From CALAED01 sp036555725 (GTDB lineage: Bacteria; Actinomycetota; Actinomycetes; Streptosporangiales; Streptosporangiaceae): a stretch of 64,000 nucleotides of DNA. The number at the start of each line of letters is the position of its first letter. The stretch's first letter is position 1. Position numbers and translations under genes: made by a program. The notes beneath the pieces were generated by a model that was not told the origin of the DNA, ran no database searches, and was given only the letters and a program-made list of their open reading frames with translations. The stretch is from NCBI GenBank assembly GCA_036555725.1, contig DATBKU010000153.1, positions 83,028 to 147,027 of the forward strand, written 5' to 3'. Below, piece by piece: positions 49,331 through 58,788 of this stretch.

Positions 49331-50527
49331 GTGACCGATGTCGTGATCTGCTCGCCCGTACGCACCCCGGTCGGCCGGTTCGGCGGCGCGCTCAAGGACA
49401 TACCGGCGCAGACGCTCGCCGCGACCGTGATCACCGAGTTGCTCAAGCGCACCGGCGCCGACCGCATCGACGACGTGATCCTCGGCCAGTGCTATCCGAA
49501 CGGCGAGGCCCCGGCGATCGGCAGGGTGGCCGCCCTCGACGCGGGCCTGCCGGTGGAGACCCCGGGCAGCCAGCTCGACCGGCGCTGCGGCTCCGGCCTG
49601 CAGGCCGTCATCAACGCGGTGCTCGAGGTGTCGTCCGGCGCCTGCGAGGCCGTCATCGCCGGCGGCGCGGAGAGCATGAGCCAGGCCGAGTACTACGCGA
49701 CCGGCCTGCGGTGGGGCCGGCCCGGCGAGGAGATCAAGCTCACCGACCGGCTGGCCCGCGCCCGGGTCACCGCGGGCGGCGCGAATCACCCGGTGCCCGG
49801 CGGCATGCTCGAGACCGCCGAGAACGTACGGAAGCAGTACGACATCCCGCGCGAGGAGCAGGACCGGCTGGCGCTGCTGTCGCACCAGCGCGCGGTCGCC
49901 GCGCAGCAGGCCGGGCGGTTCGCCGACGAGATCGTGCCGGTCGAGGTGGAAGGCCGCAAGGAGACCGTGGTCGTCGACCGCGACGAGCACCCGCGCGCCG
50001 ACACCACCCTGGAACAGCTCGCCGCGCTCAAGCCTGTACGCCGCCGGCTGGACCCCGAGTCGACCGTCACCGCGGGCAACGCCAGCGGCCAGAACGACGG
50101 GGCCGCCGTCTGCCTCGTCACGACCCGCGAGAACGCCGACCGGCTCGGCCTGACCGTCCGAGCCCGCCTGGTGTCATGGGCCGTGGCCGGGGTTCCGCCG
50201 CACCTGATGGGGCTCGGCCCGGTGCCCGCCGCCGCGCAGGCCCTCGGCCGCGCCGGGCTCTCGCTGGACGACATGGACCTCATCGAGCTCAACGAGGCGT
50301 TCGCCGCGCAGGTCCTCGGCGTCACCCGCGAGTGGGGGCTGACGAACTTCGACAAGCTCAACGTCAACGGCTCGGGCATCTCGCTGGGCCACCCCGTGGG
50401 CGCGACCGGCTGCCGCATCCTCGCCACCCTGCTGTACGAGATGGAACGCCGCGACGCCCGGTACGCCCTGGAGACGATGTGCATCGGTGGTGGTCAGGGC
50501 CTGGCGGCGGTCCTCGAACGGTGTTGA
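49331..50527 (+). CDS. Acetyl-CoA C-acyltransferase (thiolase)
   Basis: A 398-residue degradative or biosynthetic thiolase. The acyl-enzyme Cys is in LDRRCGSGLQA (~90), NEAFAAQ carries the conserved Asn/Glu, and GHPVGATG and CIGGGQG bring the catalytic His and second Cys. GTG 49331 is favoured because GGAGG lies 5 nt upstream; the ATG at 49319 sits across that ribosome site. It cleaves a 3-ketoacyl-CoA. Its stop overlaps the start of the next gene by 7 bp. Confidence 0.94.
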   Translation: MTDVVICSPVRTPVGRFGGALKDIPAQTLAATVITELLKRTGADRIDDVILGQCYPNGEAPAIGRVAALDAGLPVETPGSQLDRRCGSGLQAVINAVLEVSSGACEAVIAGGAESMSQAEYYATGLRWGRPGEEIKLTDRLARARVTAGGANHPVPGGMLETAENVRKQYDIPREEQDRLALLSHQRAVAAQQAGRFADEIVPVEVEGRKETVVVDRDEHPRADTTLEQLAALKPVRRRLDPESTVTAGNASGQNDGAAVCLVTTRENADRLGLTVRARLVSWAVAGVPPHLMGLGPVPAAAQALGRAGLSLDDMDLIELNEAFAAQVLGVTREWGLTNFDKLNVNGSGISLGHPVGATGCRILATLLYEMERRDARYALETMCIGGGQGLAAVLERC

Positions 50528-51744
50528 GCGGGCTTCGGGTCGTCGAGGTCTCCAGCTTCGTGGCGGCGCCGCTCGGCGGGATGACCCTCGCCCAGCTGGG
50601 CGCCGACGTCATCCGGGTCGATCCGCTCGGCGGCGCGCCCGACGTCACCCGGTGGCCGGTTACCGATTCCGGCGCCAGCCTGTACTGGGCCGGGCTCAAC
50701 AAGGGCAAGCGCTCGGCGATGGTCGATCTGCGGTCCGAGCGCGGCCGCGCCGTCGTGACCAGGCTCGCCGCGTCGGCCGGGATCGTGCTCACCAACGCAC
50801 GCCGGCCCTCGTACGAGGAGTTCCGACAGGCCCGGCCCGACCTCATCCACGTCGGCATCGAGGGCCATCACGACGGCCGTACCGCCGTGGACTACACGGT
50901 CAACGCCGAGGTGGGCTTTCCGCTGGCGACCGGGCCGGCGGTGCTGGCCGAGCCGGTCAACCACGTGCTGCCCGCGTGGGACGTCGCCTGCGGCCTGTAC
51001 GCGGCGATCGCGATCCTGGCCGCCGACCGGCACCGCGGCCGTACGGGGGAGGGGCGCCGGGTCCGGGTCGCGCTGGCCGACGTCGCCCTGGCGACGGCGG
51101 GCAACCTCGGCTTCCTCGGCGAGGCCGTCGTCAACGGCGTCGACCGGCCGCGGATCGGCAACCACCTGTACGGCGGGTTCGCCCGCGACTTCGCCACCTC
51201 CGACGGGCGCCGGGTCATGGTCGTCACGATGACGGCCCGGCACTTCGCCGACCTGGCGGCGCTGACCGGGCTGACCGACGTCTTCGCCGAGCTCGAGCGC
51301 CTGCTCAAGGCCGACTTCCGCGACGACGGCGACCGTTACCGGCACCGCGAGGCGATCGCCGCGCTGATCGAGCCGTGGTTCGCCGAACGTACCCTCGGCG
51401 AGGTCGCCGACGCGCTCGGCCGTACGTCCGTGCTGTGGTCGCCGTACCGTACGTTCGCCGAGGCCGTGGCCGCCAACGCGGACAACCCGCTGCTGAGCGA
51501 GCTCGACCAGCCCGGGATCGGGCGCTACCCCGCCCCCGGCTCGCCCATCCGCAGCGCGCCGGGCGGCGACGCGCCAGACGGCGACGCGCCAGGCGGCGCG
51601 CCAGGTGGCGGCACGCCGGAGACCCGGAGCCCGGCGCCCGCGCCCGAGCTCGGCGCCGACACCGAGCAGGTGCTGCGCGAGGCCGGGCTGACCGAGTCGG
51701 AGATCGCCGGCCTGGCAGGCGAGGGAGTCATCACGGCGAGGTAA
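50521..51744 (+). CDS. CaiB/BaiF family CoA-transferase
   Basis: A 407-residue family III CoA-transferase-fold protein: LRVVEVSSFVAAPLGGMTLAQLGADVIRVD (~4-33), NKGKRSAMVDL, and a C-terminal region ending in AGLTESEIAGLAGEGVI. The Asp/His positions typical of the racemase are not present here, so it is more likely a CoA-transferase. A Gly/Ala/Pro/Asp-rich insert (~345-380) near the C-terminus is unusual and seems to come from local GGCGACGCGCCA-like repeats (~51560-51605). It starts at GTG 50521, overlapping the thiolase stop, and is the last gene of the four-gene operon. Confidence 0.88.
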   Translation: MLSGLRVVEVSSFVAAPLGGMTLAQLGADVIRVDPLGGAPDVTRWPVTDSGASLYWAGLNKGKRSAMVDLRSERGRAVVTRLAASAGIVLTNARRPSYEEFRQARPDLIHVGIEGHHDGRTAVDYTVNAEVGFPLATGPAVLAEPVNHVLPAWDVACGLYAAIAILAADRHRGRTGEGRRVRVALADVALATAGNLGFLGEAVVNGVDRPRIGNHLYGGFARDFATSDGRRVMVVTMTARHFADLAALTGLTDVFAELERLLKADFRDDGDRYRHREAIAALIEPWFAERTLGEVADALGRTSVLWSPYRTFAEAVAANADNPLLSELDQPGIGRYPAPGSPIRSAPGGDAPDGDAPGGAPGGGTPETRSPAPAPELGADTEQVLREAGLTESEIAGLAGEGVITAR

Positions 51745-51848
51745 CCGGCTGGTGCCGGATTCGGCCGGATTGAGCCGGTAGGGAACCTGAGCGTGCCACG
51801 ATCCCGTCTATTAGGCGCACCGACTCGTTCAGGGGTCCTGGAGGATCT

Positions 51849-53756
51849 GTGAGTACACCGCCCGCCGGCCCGCCGCCCACCCCTCCCGGGCCGCCTGGGT
51901 ACCCGCCGCCCGGCGGGTATCCGCCTCCGCCCCCGCCGGGGTTCCCGCCCCAGTCGCCGTACACACGCCGGCGCCGCGGCTCGCTCGGGCTCATGATCGC
52001 GTTGACGGTGGGGCTCGCCGTCGTGGTCATCGCCACGTTCACGGTCGTCGCAATGCGCGCCGGCGGTGGCAGCTGCGGCGGGTCCGGGCTGAAGCTGAAC
52101 GTGGTCTCCTCGCCGGAGAAGTACGGGCTCATGCAGAAGTTCGCCCGCGACTACAGCGGGCGCGAGGTCGGCGGTCAGTGCGTCGAGGTGGTGCTGCAGA
52201 ACAAGTCCTCCGGCGAGGCGATGTCCGCGCTGGCCCGTGGCTGGAACGACCAGGCCGACGGCGGCCCGCGCCCCGACGTGTGGAGTCCGGCCGGCTCGGG
52301 CTGGGTGAACCTGCTGCGGTACCGGCTGGAGAGGTCCGGCGACCCCGACATGGTGCCCGACGAGACGCCCGGCATCGCAGTGGCGCCGCTGGTGATCGCC
52401 ATGCCGCGGCCGATGGCCCAGGCGCTCGGCTGGCCGCGCAAGCAGCTCGGCTGGGACGATGTCCTCAAGATCGCGAAGGACCCGAAGGGGTGGGGTGACT
52501 ACGGGCACCCGGAGTGGGGGAAGTTCCGGCTCGGCAAGACCAACCCCAACTTCTCGACCTCCGGCCTGAACGCCACGGTCGGCGCGTACTTCGCGGCCAC
52601 TCACAAGTCTGACGACCTGGCCTCCAGTGATCTCGACAGTACCGAGGTGCAGTCGTACGTCCGTGGCGTCGAGGGCTCGGTCGTGCACTACGGCGACACG
52701 ACGCTCACCTTCCTGCAGGGCCTGCAGCGGGCCGACGACGCGGGGGAGGGCATGTCGTACGTCTCGGCGGTGGCGGTCGAGGAGATGTCGGTCTGGTACT
52801 ACAACCAGGGCAACCCGACCGGCGACCCGGCCCTCGCCGGCAAGCACGCCAAGCCGAAGACGCCGCTGGTCGCGATCTACCCGAAGGAGGGCACACTCGT
52901 CTCCGACCACCCGTTCGTGACCCTGCGTACGGCGGGTGCGGCCAAGCGGCGGGCGGCGGCCGACTTCCTGAAGTACCTGCGCGGCAGTGACGTGCAGCAG
53001 CGGTTCCAGCAGAACGCCTTCCGTACCTACGACAACCAGCCCGGCGACCTGACGAAGCAGTCGAACGGCCTGCTGCCGGACCAGCCGGCCAAGATGCTGG
53101 CGCCGCCCGCCCCGCGCGTGCTCAACAAGGTGCTGACGAGCTGGGAGCAGCTGCGCAAGCGGGCGAACGTGCTGCTCGTCGTGGACGTCTCCGGCTCGAT
53201 GAAGACGAACGTGCCCAAGGCGGGCAAGACCCGGCTACAGCTGGTGCAGGCGTCGCTGACCCAGGCGCTGGGTGAGTTCATCGACCTCGACAGCGTCGGG
53301 CTGTGGGAGTTCTCCACGCGGCTGGACGGCATCAAGGCCTACCACGAGCTCATGCCGATGGGTCCGCTGGGCGCGTCGGTGAGCGGCGGCACCCGCCGCG
53401 AGGCGCTACAGAGCAAGATCAACAATCTGCGCACCCGCGGCTACACCGGCTTGTACAGCTCCACGCTCGCCGCGTACGACCAGGTCAAGGCCAACGAGCA
53501 GGACGGGGCGATCAACTCGGTGGTGCTGCTCACCGACGGCGGGAACGACAACGACCCGAACGGCATCTCCCAAAGCGAACTGATGTCCAAGCTCGACCGG
53601 GAGAGCGGCGTCCGGATCTTCACCATCGCGTTCGGCGCCGAGGCCGACAAGGAAGTGCTCAAGAAGATCTCCGAGGCCACCGACGCGGCCTGGTACAACT
53701 CCAGCGACCCCACCGCCCTCACCCAAGTACTCCCCGCGGTCACGTCTAATTTCTGA
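51849..53756 (+). CDS. Membrane-anchored substrate-binding/VWA fusion protein
   Basis: A 635-residue protein. A Pro/Gly-rich cytoplasmic tail (~1-38) is followed by one membrane segment (SLGLMIALTVGLAVVVIATF, ~45-65). A periplasmic-binding-like domain (~75-430: VVSSPEKYGLMQKFARDY; WSPAGSGWVNLL; HPFVTL) follows. A VWA domain has a MIDAS DVSGSM (~447), the Thr in YTGLYSS and the Asp in LLTDGG. The extracellular part would bind a solute and protein partners. GTG 51849 has GGAGG upstream. It is monocistronic. Relatives occur widely in actinobacteria, function unknown. Confidence 0.9.
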   Translation: MSTPPAGPPPTPPGPPGYPPPGGYPPPPPPGFPPQSPYTRRRRGSLGLMIALTVGLAVVVIATFTVVAMRAGGGSCGGSGLKLNVVSSPEKYGLMQKFARDYSGREVGGQCVEVVLQNKSSGEAMSALARGWNDQADGGPRPDVWSPAGSGWVNLLRYRLERSGDPDMVPDETPGIAVAPLVIAMPRPMAQALGWPRKQLGWDDVLKIAKDPKGWGDYGHPEWGKFRLGKTNPNFSTSGLNATVGAYFAATHKSDDLASSDLDSTEVQSYVRGVEGSVVHYGDTTLTFLQGLQRADDAGEGMSYVSAVAVEEMSVWYYNQGNPTGDPALAGKHAKPKTPLVAIYPKEGTLVSDHPFVTLRTAGAAKRRAAADFLKYLRGSDVQQRFQQNAFRTYDNQPGDLTKQSNGLLPDQPAKMLAPPAPRVLNKVLTSWEQLRKRANVLLVVDVSGSMKTNVPKAGKTRLQLVQASLTQALGEFIDLDSVGLWEFSTRLDGIKAYHELMPMGPLGASVSGGTRREALQSKINNLRTRGYTGLYSSTLAAYDQVKANEQDGAINSVVLLTDGGNDNDPNGISQSELMSKLDRESGVRIFTIAFGAEADKEVLKKISEATDAAWYNSSDPTALTQVLPAVTSNF

Positions 53757-53881
53757 GTTCTCCGCGATTTCGCTAACACTCGGCGTGTCCGAATGATCAC
53801 CTAGAGGGGTCGGTCCTGCCACGTCCCACGGTAAAGGATCACCTGCGTTGACCGAGGAACGGGGTCTGGCCTAGGGTCCCA

Positions 53882-53899
53882 ACCAAGCACTCGCTTGGT
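53882..53899 (+). promoter_or_regulatory. TetR-type operator
   Basis: ACCAAGCACTCGCTTGGT is an 18-bp palindrome (7-bp arms, 4-bp centre), 17 bp before the start of the 53.9-kb gene. It is the most symmetrical of three related sites in the window (also 5026-5043 and 59879-59896). Confidence 0.7.
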
Positions 53900-53916
53900 A
53901 GCTGGGAGGCGGCGGC

Positions 53917-54681
53917 ATGCGGCGCGGGATCTACCTGCTGGAAGAGGTCGAGTTCCATCCGATGAACTCGCGCCGGCCGCTCGAGTACCTGGAGTGGCTG
54001 ACCGCGTACAAGAGGCAGGACGACGAGCGGGTGGCCGGCGACCACGAGCTCACCGCCGGCATGTCGATCAGGTCCAGCGACATCGATCTGGTCGGCGCGT
54101 TCTACGCCGTCGGCATCACCGGGCATCCACAGTTCAAGGTCGTGACGCTGTGGGACTGCCACGGCGGGTGGGACGGCGGCTGGCGGCAGATGATGGAGAT
54201 CTACGACAACGTCAAGGAGAACCTCTTCCTGTCCGCCATCGACGACCTGCGTTTCGGCGCGTTCTCGCGGCCACTGGGCGCGGCGCCCGGCAGCCCGGCG
54301 ATCGCCGATCTGCTCGCCGAGCCGTACGCCGCCCCGCTGTACGTCTTCGAGAGCGCGCGTGTACGTCCGGGCGCGGCGCTCGACTACTTGGCCGCCGTTC
54401 AGGAGGAGTGGGCGCCGGTGCTCGCCAAGTACGGCCACCGCCTTGTCGGGGCGTACGAGGTTCTGTACACCGACTGCGAGGCCGTCACACTCTGGGGCAC
54501 CGACCTCGACGCGCATCTCCGGCTGCAGCGCGCCCGCGACGCCGCGCTCGGTCTCGACGACGAGGTGGCACCGGATGCCCGCCTCGCCCTGTGGCGCAAG
54601 CGGGCCCGCGACTTCCTCGACGGCCCCTGGCGAGAGAACCTGATCGCCGCCTTTCCCGGCAGCAAACTCGCCCTTCGCTGA
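53917..54681 (+). CDS. Uncharacterised protein, NIPSNAP/dimeric-barrel-like
   Basis: A 254-residue soluble protein that I cannot place with confidence. Two similar halves are suggested: an N-terminal part with LVGAFYAVGITGHPQFKVVTLWD and a C-terminal part with LVGAYEVLYTDCEAVTLWGTD. Both read like NIPSNAP or dimeric alpha/beta-barrel strands. Such proteins bind small hydrophobic molecules or act as oxygenase partners. GGGAGG lies 7 nt before ATG 53917. The operator directly upstream ties it to the aldehyde dehydrogenase and the F420/PhyH/P450 unit, so it may take part in the same catabolic route. Confidence 0.6.
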   Translation: MRRGIYLLEEVEFHPMNSRRPLEYLEWLTAYKRQDDERVAGDHELTAGMSIRSSDIDLVGAFYAVGITGHPQFKVVTLWDCHGGWDGGWRQMMEIYDNVKENLFLSAIDDLRFGAFSRPLGAAPGSPAIADLLAEPYAAPLYVFESARVRPGAALDYLAAVQEEWAPVLAKYGHRLVGAYEVLYTDCEAVTLWGTDLDAHLRLQRARDAALGLDDEVAPDARLALWRKRARDFLDGPWRENLIAAFPGSKLALR

Positions 54682-54746
54682 CCGGCTCACGAGTTCATCT
54701 GCACGTCACCTGTATGTCACCGGTGCATGCCAGGTGAGCTGGCAAG

Positions 54747-56408
54747 TTGTGCGGAGTGCTCACTGGTCATCACCAGCCGTCTCCGAACGAGCGGTCCGAG
54801 TCGACCGGAACCGCCGAACCGACCGCGGCACCGGCGTCGACCGCGGCGTCCAGCGGCTCGGGGGCATCGGCCCGGCGGGGCGTGCCCGCCTGGGTGCTTC
54901 CGGTCGTGCTCGCGGCCGGCTGGCTCGCGGTGGTGCTCTCCCAGCTGCGCCCGCCGACCCCGTCGGACCAGCTGAACTACATGGAGGCGGCGGCCCGGTT
55001 CCCGCATCCGCTCGAGACCTCGACCGCGATGCACCAGGTGACCAGGTTCGGGCTGCTGCTGCCGATGCGGCTGGCGATCGCGGTCTTCGGCTACTCCCAG
55101 GCGGCCTATTACGTCGTGCCGATCATCGCCACGCTCATCCTGTTGCTCGGCACGTACGCGCTGGGCACGCAGCTGTTCTCCCGGGTGGCCGGGGTCGCCG
55201 CGGCCCTGGTCGTGGTGGCGGCCACGCCGGTGTTCGCCGACGCGGCCGACCCGCTGCCGGACGTGCTCGCCGCCGGCCTGTTCACGGTCGCGGTGTCGCT
55301 GGCGCTGGCGATCCGGCGGCGCCGGCTGCCGGCCCGGTGGTGGGTGCTGGTGGGCCTGGGCCTGCTGCTGGGCTGGTCGTACCTTGTCCGCGAGTTCATC
55401 GTGTTCGTCTGGCCGCTGATCCCGATCCTGTTGTGGCGCCGCGTCGGCTGGCGCGGGCTGTTCTTGGTGGCGGCGCCGATGGCCGCGCTCTTCGCGGGCG
55501 AGACGTTGCTGTGCTGGGCGCTGTACGGCAACCCGATGGCCCGGATCCACGCCGTCACTCACCATGCCGAGGGACCGGCGCCGATCGAGATCGCCCGGAC
55601 CTTCCGCGGCAAGCCCCGCTCGACGTACATCCTGCGGCTGCCCAAGACGCTCCGGGAGTACCCGGAGGGGAACTGGATGATCGCGTTCATCGGCCTGACC
55701 CTGGCCGGCGGGGCGGTCTGGCGGCGCCGCCTCGCGGTGCCGGTGGTCTGGTGCGCGCTGCTGTGGGTGCCGCTCACCCTGCTGGGCGGCGTCCTCGACC
55801 CGAGCGCGCCCAAGCTGCGGCTGCAGCTGATCCGTTACTGGTTCCCGATCTTCCCGGCGTTCATGCTCGGCGGGCTCGGCGCGCTCTGGCTGGCCGGCCG
55901 TGTCCTAGGGAACCGGCTCCGGGATCGGCCGGGCGGGCACCGCATGGCGGTCGCGCTGCCGGTGGCGCTGGTCGTGACCGTGGCGGCGGCGACCGTGGGC
56001 ACCGCGGCGCGGGGCTGGTGGGCCCTGCCCGGCAGCCGCGCCGGCGGCGGCACCCAGCTCGAGGCCTTCCGGTCGTGGATGTCCGAGCATGATCAGGCCG
56101 CGCCGCGCATCTGGACCGACGCGCACACCGCCCGGCTGCTGCAGATCTACCAGCACGGGCCGTTCGGCGGGCTGGCCTGGCACGCGCGGATCGGCCGCGC
56201 GACGCCCGGCCACCCGGGCGCGCGGCCCGGCGATCTCGTGCTGTTCTTCGACACCGAGAGCGGCCGGCTGTGCGGGCGGTGCCGGAAGTCCGCGCGGCAG
56301 GTGTGGGGTCCGCGGCCGCGCCCGCTGGTCGGCTGGCGCCAGGTGTACGCCACGGGCGATGGCGTGGTCCAGGTGTACCAGGTGCTCTCGACCGGGCCGG
56401 TCCGGTGA
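54747..56408 (+). CDS. GT39/PMT-like membrane glycosyltransferase
   Basis: A 553-residue integral membrane protein. The start is uncertain (TTG 54747 or GTG 54756); the first ~45 residues are a Ser/Thr/Ala-rich cytoplasmic tail. About ten hydrophobic segments follow, with an early luminal loop containing PSDQLNYMEAAARFPHP, in the place where GT-C enzymes carry their catalytic acidic pair. A soluble C-terminal portion (~430-553) has two Cys in GRLCGRCRK. GT39-type enzymes move sugars from lipid carriers to proteins or polymers at the membrane. The donor and acceptor are unknown. It converges on the LuxR-type regulator with an 7-bp gap. Confidence 0.75.
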   Translation: MCGVLTGHHQPSPNERSESTGTAEPTAAPASTAASSGSGASARRGVPAWVLPVVLAAGWLAVVLSQLRPPTPSDQLNYMEAAARFPHPLETSTAMHQVTRFGLLLPMRLAIAVFGYSQAAYYVVPIIATLILLLGTYALGTQLFSRVAGVAAALVVVAATPVFADAADPLPDVLAAGLFTVAVSLALAIRRRRLPARWWVLVGLGLLLGWSYLVREFIVFVWPLIPILLWRRVGWRGLFLVAAPMAALFAGETLLCWALYGNPMARIHAVTHHAEGPAPIEIARTFRGKPRSTYILRLPKTLREYPEGNWMIAFIGLTLAGGAVWRRRLAVPVVWCALLWVPLTLLGGVLDPSAPKLRLQLIRYWFPIFPAFMLGGLGALWLAGRVLGNRLRDRPGGHRMAVALPVALVVTVAAATVGTAARGWWALPGSRAGGGTQLEAFRSWMSEHDQAAPRIWTDAHTARLLQIYQHGPFGGLAWHARIGRATPGHPGARPGDLVLFFDTESGRLCGRCRKSARQVWGPRPRPLVGWRQVYATGDGVVQVYQVLSTGPVR

Positions 56409-56415
56409 CCGGCGG

Positions 56416-58788
56416 TCAGTCCGGCGAGCGGCTGGCGGCCCAGGCGGCGATCTGCGTACGCGACGTGAAGCCGAGCTTGGCCAGGATGTGCTCGAGGTGG
56501 GAGTCGACCGTGCGTTTGGCGATGACCAATCGCTCGGCGATCTCGCGGTTCGACAGGCCCTGCGCGACGAGGCCGGCGACCTCCTGTTCGCGCCTCGTCA
56601 GCGGGTCCGGCGTACCGGCGCCGGTGGACCGGGTGATCGCGGGCGCCGCCGCGCCGTCGCCGAGGGCGTACTCGATGGCCGCGGCGACCGGCAGCCCGGC
56701 GCCGCGCCGGTGCGCGGTCGCGAATCGCTCCGCGCCCATCGTCTGTTCGGCGGAGCTCATGGTGAGGTCGCGGACCGCGCCATAGCTCGGCCCCGCGAAC
56801 GGCGCGCCCAGCGACTCCCACAGCACCTCGGTCGCGCCGAAGAGGACCGCGGCCCGCTCCGCCTCGCCCAGCGAGACCGCGCAGCCGGCCATGACGTCGA
56901 GCGACATCGCGATGCCGGGCAGGTCGCCGTAGGTCTCTTTGGTCCGCAGCGCCTCGCGGAGATCGATCAGCGCCGGCTCCGGATCGTCCGACATCCACCG
57001 GGCGAGCGCACGCACCATGAGGATGTCGGCCCGGCACCAGCGCTCGCCGGTGGCCTCGCAGGTGCTGAGGCCGTCTTCGCAGACCGCCACGGCCCGGTCG
57101 AACTGCCCGGCGAGGCACCAGGCGGCCGCGGCGAAAGCCACGGCCGACAACGCGATGGGGTCGGGCCAGCCGAGCGCGGTATGCGCCGCGAGCGACTCCT
57201 CGAGCACGGGCCGGGCCCCCTGGTCGTCGCCCGACAGGAACGTGATGAGCCCGCGGACGTGGACGACCTTGGCCCGCAGCAGCGGGTCGTCGAGCTCGTC
57301 GGCGATCCGCCCGGCCTCGCCGATGTGGGTCTCGGCGACGGCGAAGTCGCCCTGCCAGGCGGCGAGCCGGGCCGCCGCGTACAGCGCCTGCCCCCGGTCG
57401 GGTCGATCGTCGTCGCGATCGGCCCGGCCGTTGGCCCCGGCGTCCGGCACGGCCGCCAGCGCGCGGGCCAGCCAGTTCCGGCCCTCGCTGTAGAGCCCGA
57501 GAAACGCCCAGTACAGGTGCAGCGCGCCGGACATGTGCAGGCCGCGGAGCTCCTCGCCCGGTGTGTCGAGCGAGAAGTCGAGGGCGACCCGCAGATTGGC
57601 CTGCTCGCGGCGCAGCTGGGTGAAGACGGCGAGCTGGCGATGGTCGCGGCCGGCCTCGCCGGCCGCCTCGTCGGCGAGCCGCAGGTAGAAGTCGCGGTGC
57701 CGCCGGCGCAGCTCGTCGCCGGCGCCGAGCTCGCCGAGCCGCTCCGTGCCGTACTCACGGATCGTGTCGAGCATGCGGTAGCGCGAGCCGACCTCGTCCC
57801 ACCCGGCGGTGCCCTGCTCGCGCAGCAGGATCGACTTGCCGACGAGCCGGCTGAGGGTGTCGAGGACGGCGTCGGCCGGCAGCTCATCGTCGGCGCAGAC
57901 GTACTCGGCCGCCGCCAGGTCGAAGCCGCCAGGGAACACCGACAGCCGCGCCCACAGCAGCCGTTCCTGCGGTGTGCACAGGTCGTGGCTCCACTCGATC
58001 GCGGCGCGCAGCGTCTGGTGGCGCTCCAGGCTGGTACGGGTGGTGCCGAGCAGCTGGAACCGGTTGTCGAGACGATCGACGATCTGGTCGACCGACATCG
58101 CGTGCAGTCGTACCGTCGCCAGCTCGATGGCCAGCGGTATGCCGTCGAGCCGCTGACACAGCCGTACGATCGCCCGTTCGTTCTGCGGGGTCATCACGAA
58201 CCCCGGCACGGTCGCCCGGGCGCGGTCGGTGAACAGCGCCACGGAGTCGCAGTCGGGGTCGACCGGCCGCTCCGGGTTGGGGATGTCCAGCGGCGGGACC
58301 AGCAGCGTGCTCTCGCCGATGATCGCCAGCGGCTCACGGCTGGTCGTGAGGATCTTCAGCCGGGGCGCGGCGCGCAGCAGCACCTCGGTCAGCATCGCGC
58401 AGGCGTCGACGAGATGCTCGCACGTGTCGAGGATCAGCAGCAGGTGCCGGTCGGCCAGATAGTCGGCGAGCACGTCGACCGGGTCGTCGGCCGACCGGCT
58501 GTGCGACAGCTCCAGGGCCATCGCCACGGTGCGCGGCAGCAGCTTGGCGTCGCGCAGCGCGGACAGCTCGGCCAGCCACACGCCGTCGGCGAAGGTCCGC
58601 TGGACGTCGGCGGCGACGCGGAGCGCGAGCCGGGTCTTGCCGACCCCGCCGACGCCGGTCAACGTGACGAGCCGCGCGTTTTCGAGAATGCGTTTGGCCT
58701 CGGCGAGTTCCTTCCGGCGGCCGACGAACGTCGTCACGTCGGCGGGCAGGTTACCGCGTTGTTGCCGGTCGGCCGCGAGGTTTGTCAC
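56416..58788 (-). CDS. Large ATP-binding LuxR-type transcriptional regulator
   Basis: A 790-residue protein. An N-terminal AAA/NB-ARC-like ATPase has Walker A GVGGVGKTRLA (~45), Walker B LLLILDTCEHL (~115), sensor LTTSREPL and a winged-helix SVFPGGF region. A TPR-like helical middle (~380-700) follows, then a C-terminal LuxR HTH (LTRREQEVAGLVAQGLSNREIA, ~730-752). This is the LuxR/MalT-like large regulator layout common in actinomycetes. It senses an effector through the TPR part and activates nearby genes. The start is GTG 58788. The divergent side (58789-58950) holds no gene. The target is not evident. Confidence 0.92.
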   Translation of the reverse strand: MTNLAADRQQRGNLPADVTTFVGRRKELAEAKRILENARLVTLTGVGGVGKTRLALRVAADVQRTFADGVWLAELSALRDAKLLPRTVAMALELSHSRSADDPVDVLADYLADRHLLLILDTCEHLVDACAMLTEVLLRAAPRLKILTTSREPLAIIGESTLLVPPLDIPNPERPVDPDCDSVALFTDRARATVPGFVMTPQNERAIVRLCQRLDGIPLAIELATVRLHAMSVDQIVDRLDNRFQLLGTTRTSLERHQTLRAAIEWSHDLCTPQERLLWARLSVFPGGFDLAAAEYVCADDELPADAVLDTLSRLVGKSILLREQGTAGWDEVGSRYRMLDTIREYGTERLGELGAGDELRRRHRDFYLRLADEAAGEAGRDHRQLAVFTQLRREQANLRVALDFSLDTPGEELRGLHMSGALHLYWAFLGLYSEGRNWLARALAAVPDAGANGRADRDDDRPDRGQALYAAARLAAWQGDFAVAETHIGEAGRIADELDDPLLRAKVVHVRGLITFLSGDDQGARPVLEESLAAHTALGWPDPIALSAVAFAAAAWCLAGQFDRAVAVCEDGLSTCEATGERWCRADILMVRALARWMSDDPEPALIDLREALRTKETYGDLPGIAMSLDVMAGCAVSLGEAERAAVLFGATEVLWESLGAPFAGPSYGAVRDLTMSSAEQTMGAERFATAHRRGAGLPVAAAIEYALGDGAAAPAITRSTGAGTPDPLTRREQEVAGLVAQGLSNREIAERLVIAKRTVDSHLEHILAKLGFTSRTQIAAWAASRSPD

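Noticed and set aside
54706..54737. Inverted arms TCACCTG / CAGGTGA before the GT39-like gene as a terminator
   Set aside because: The 18-nt loop is long, the arms are only 7 bp, and there is no U-tract, so chance is a sufficient explanation.
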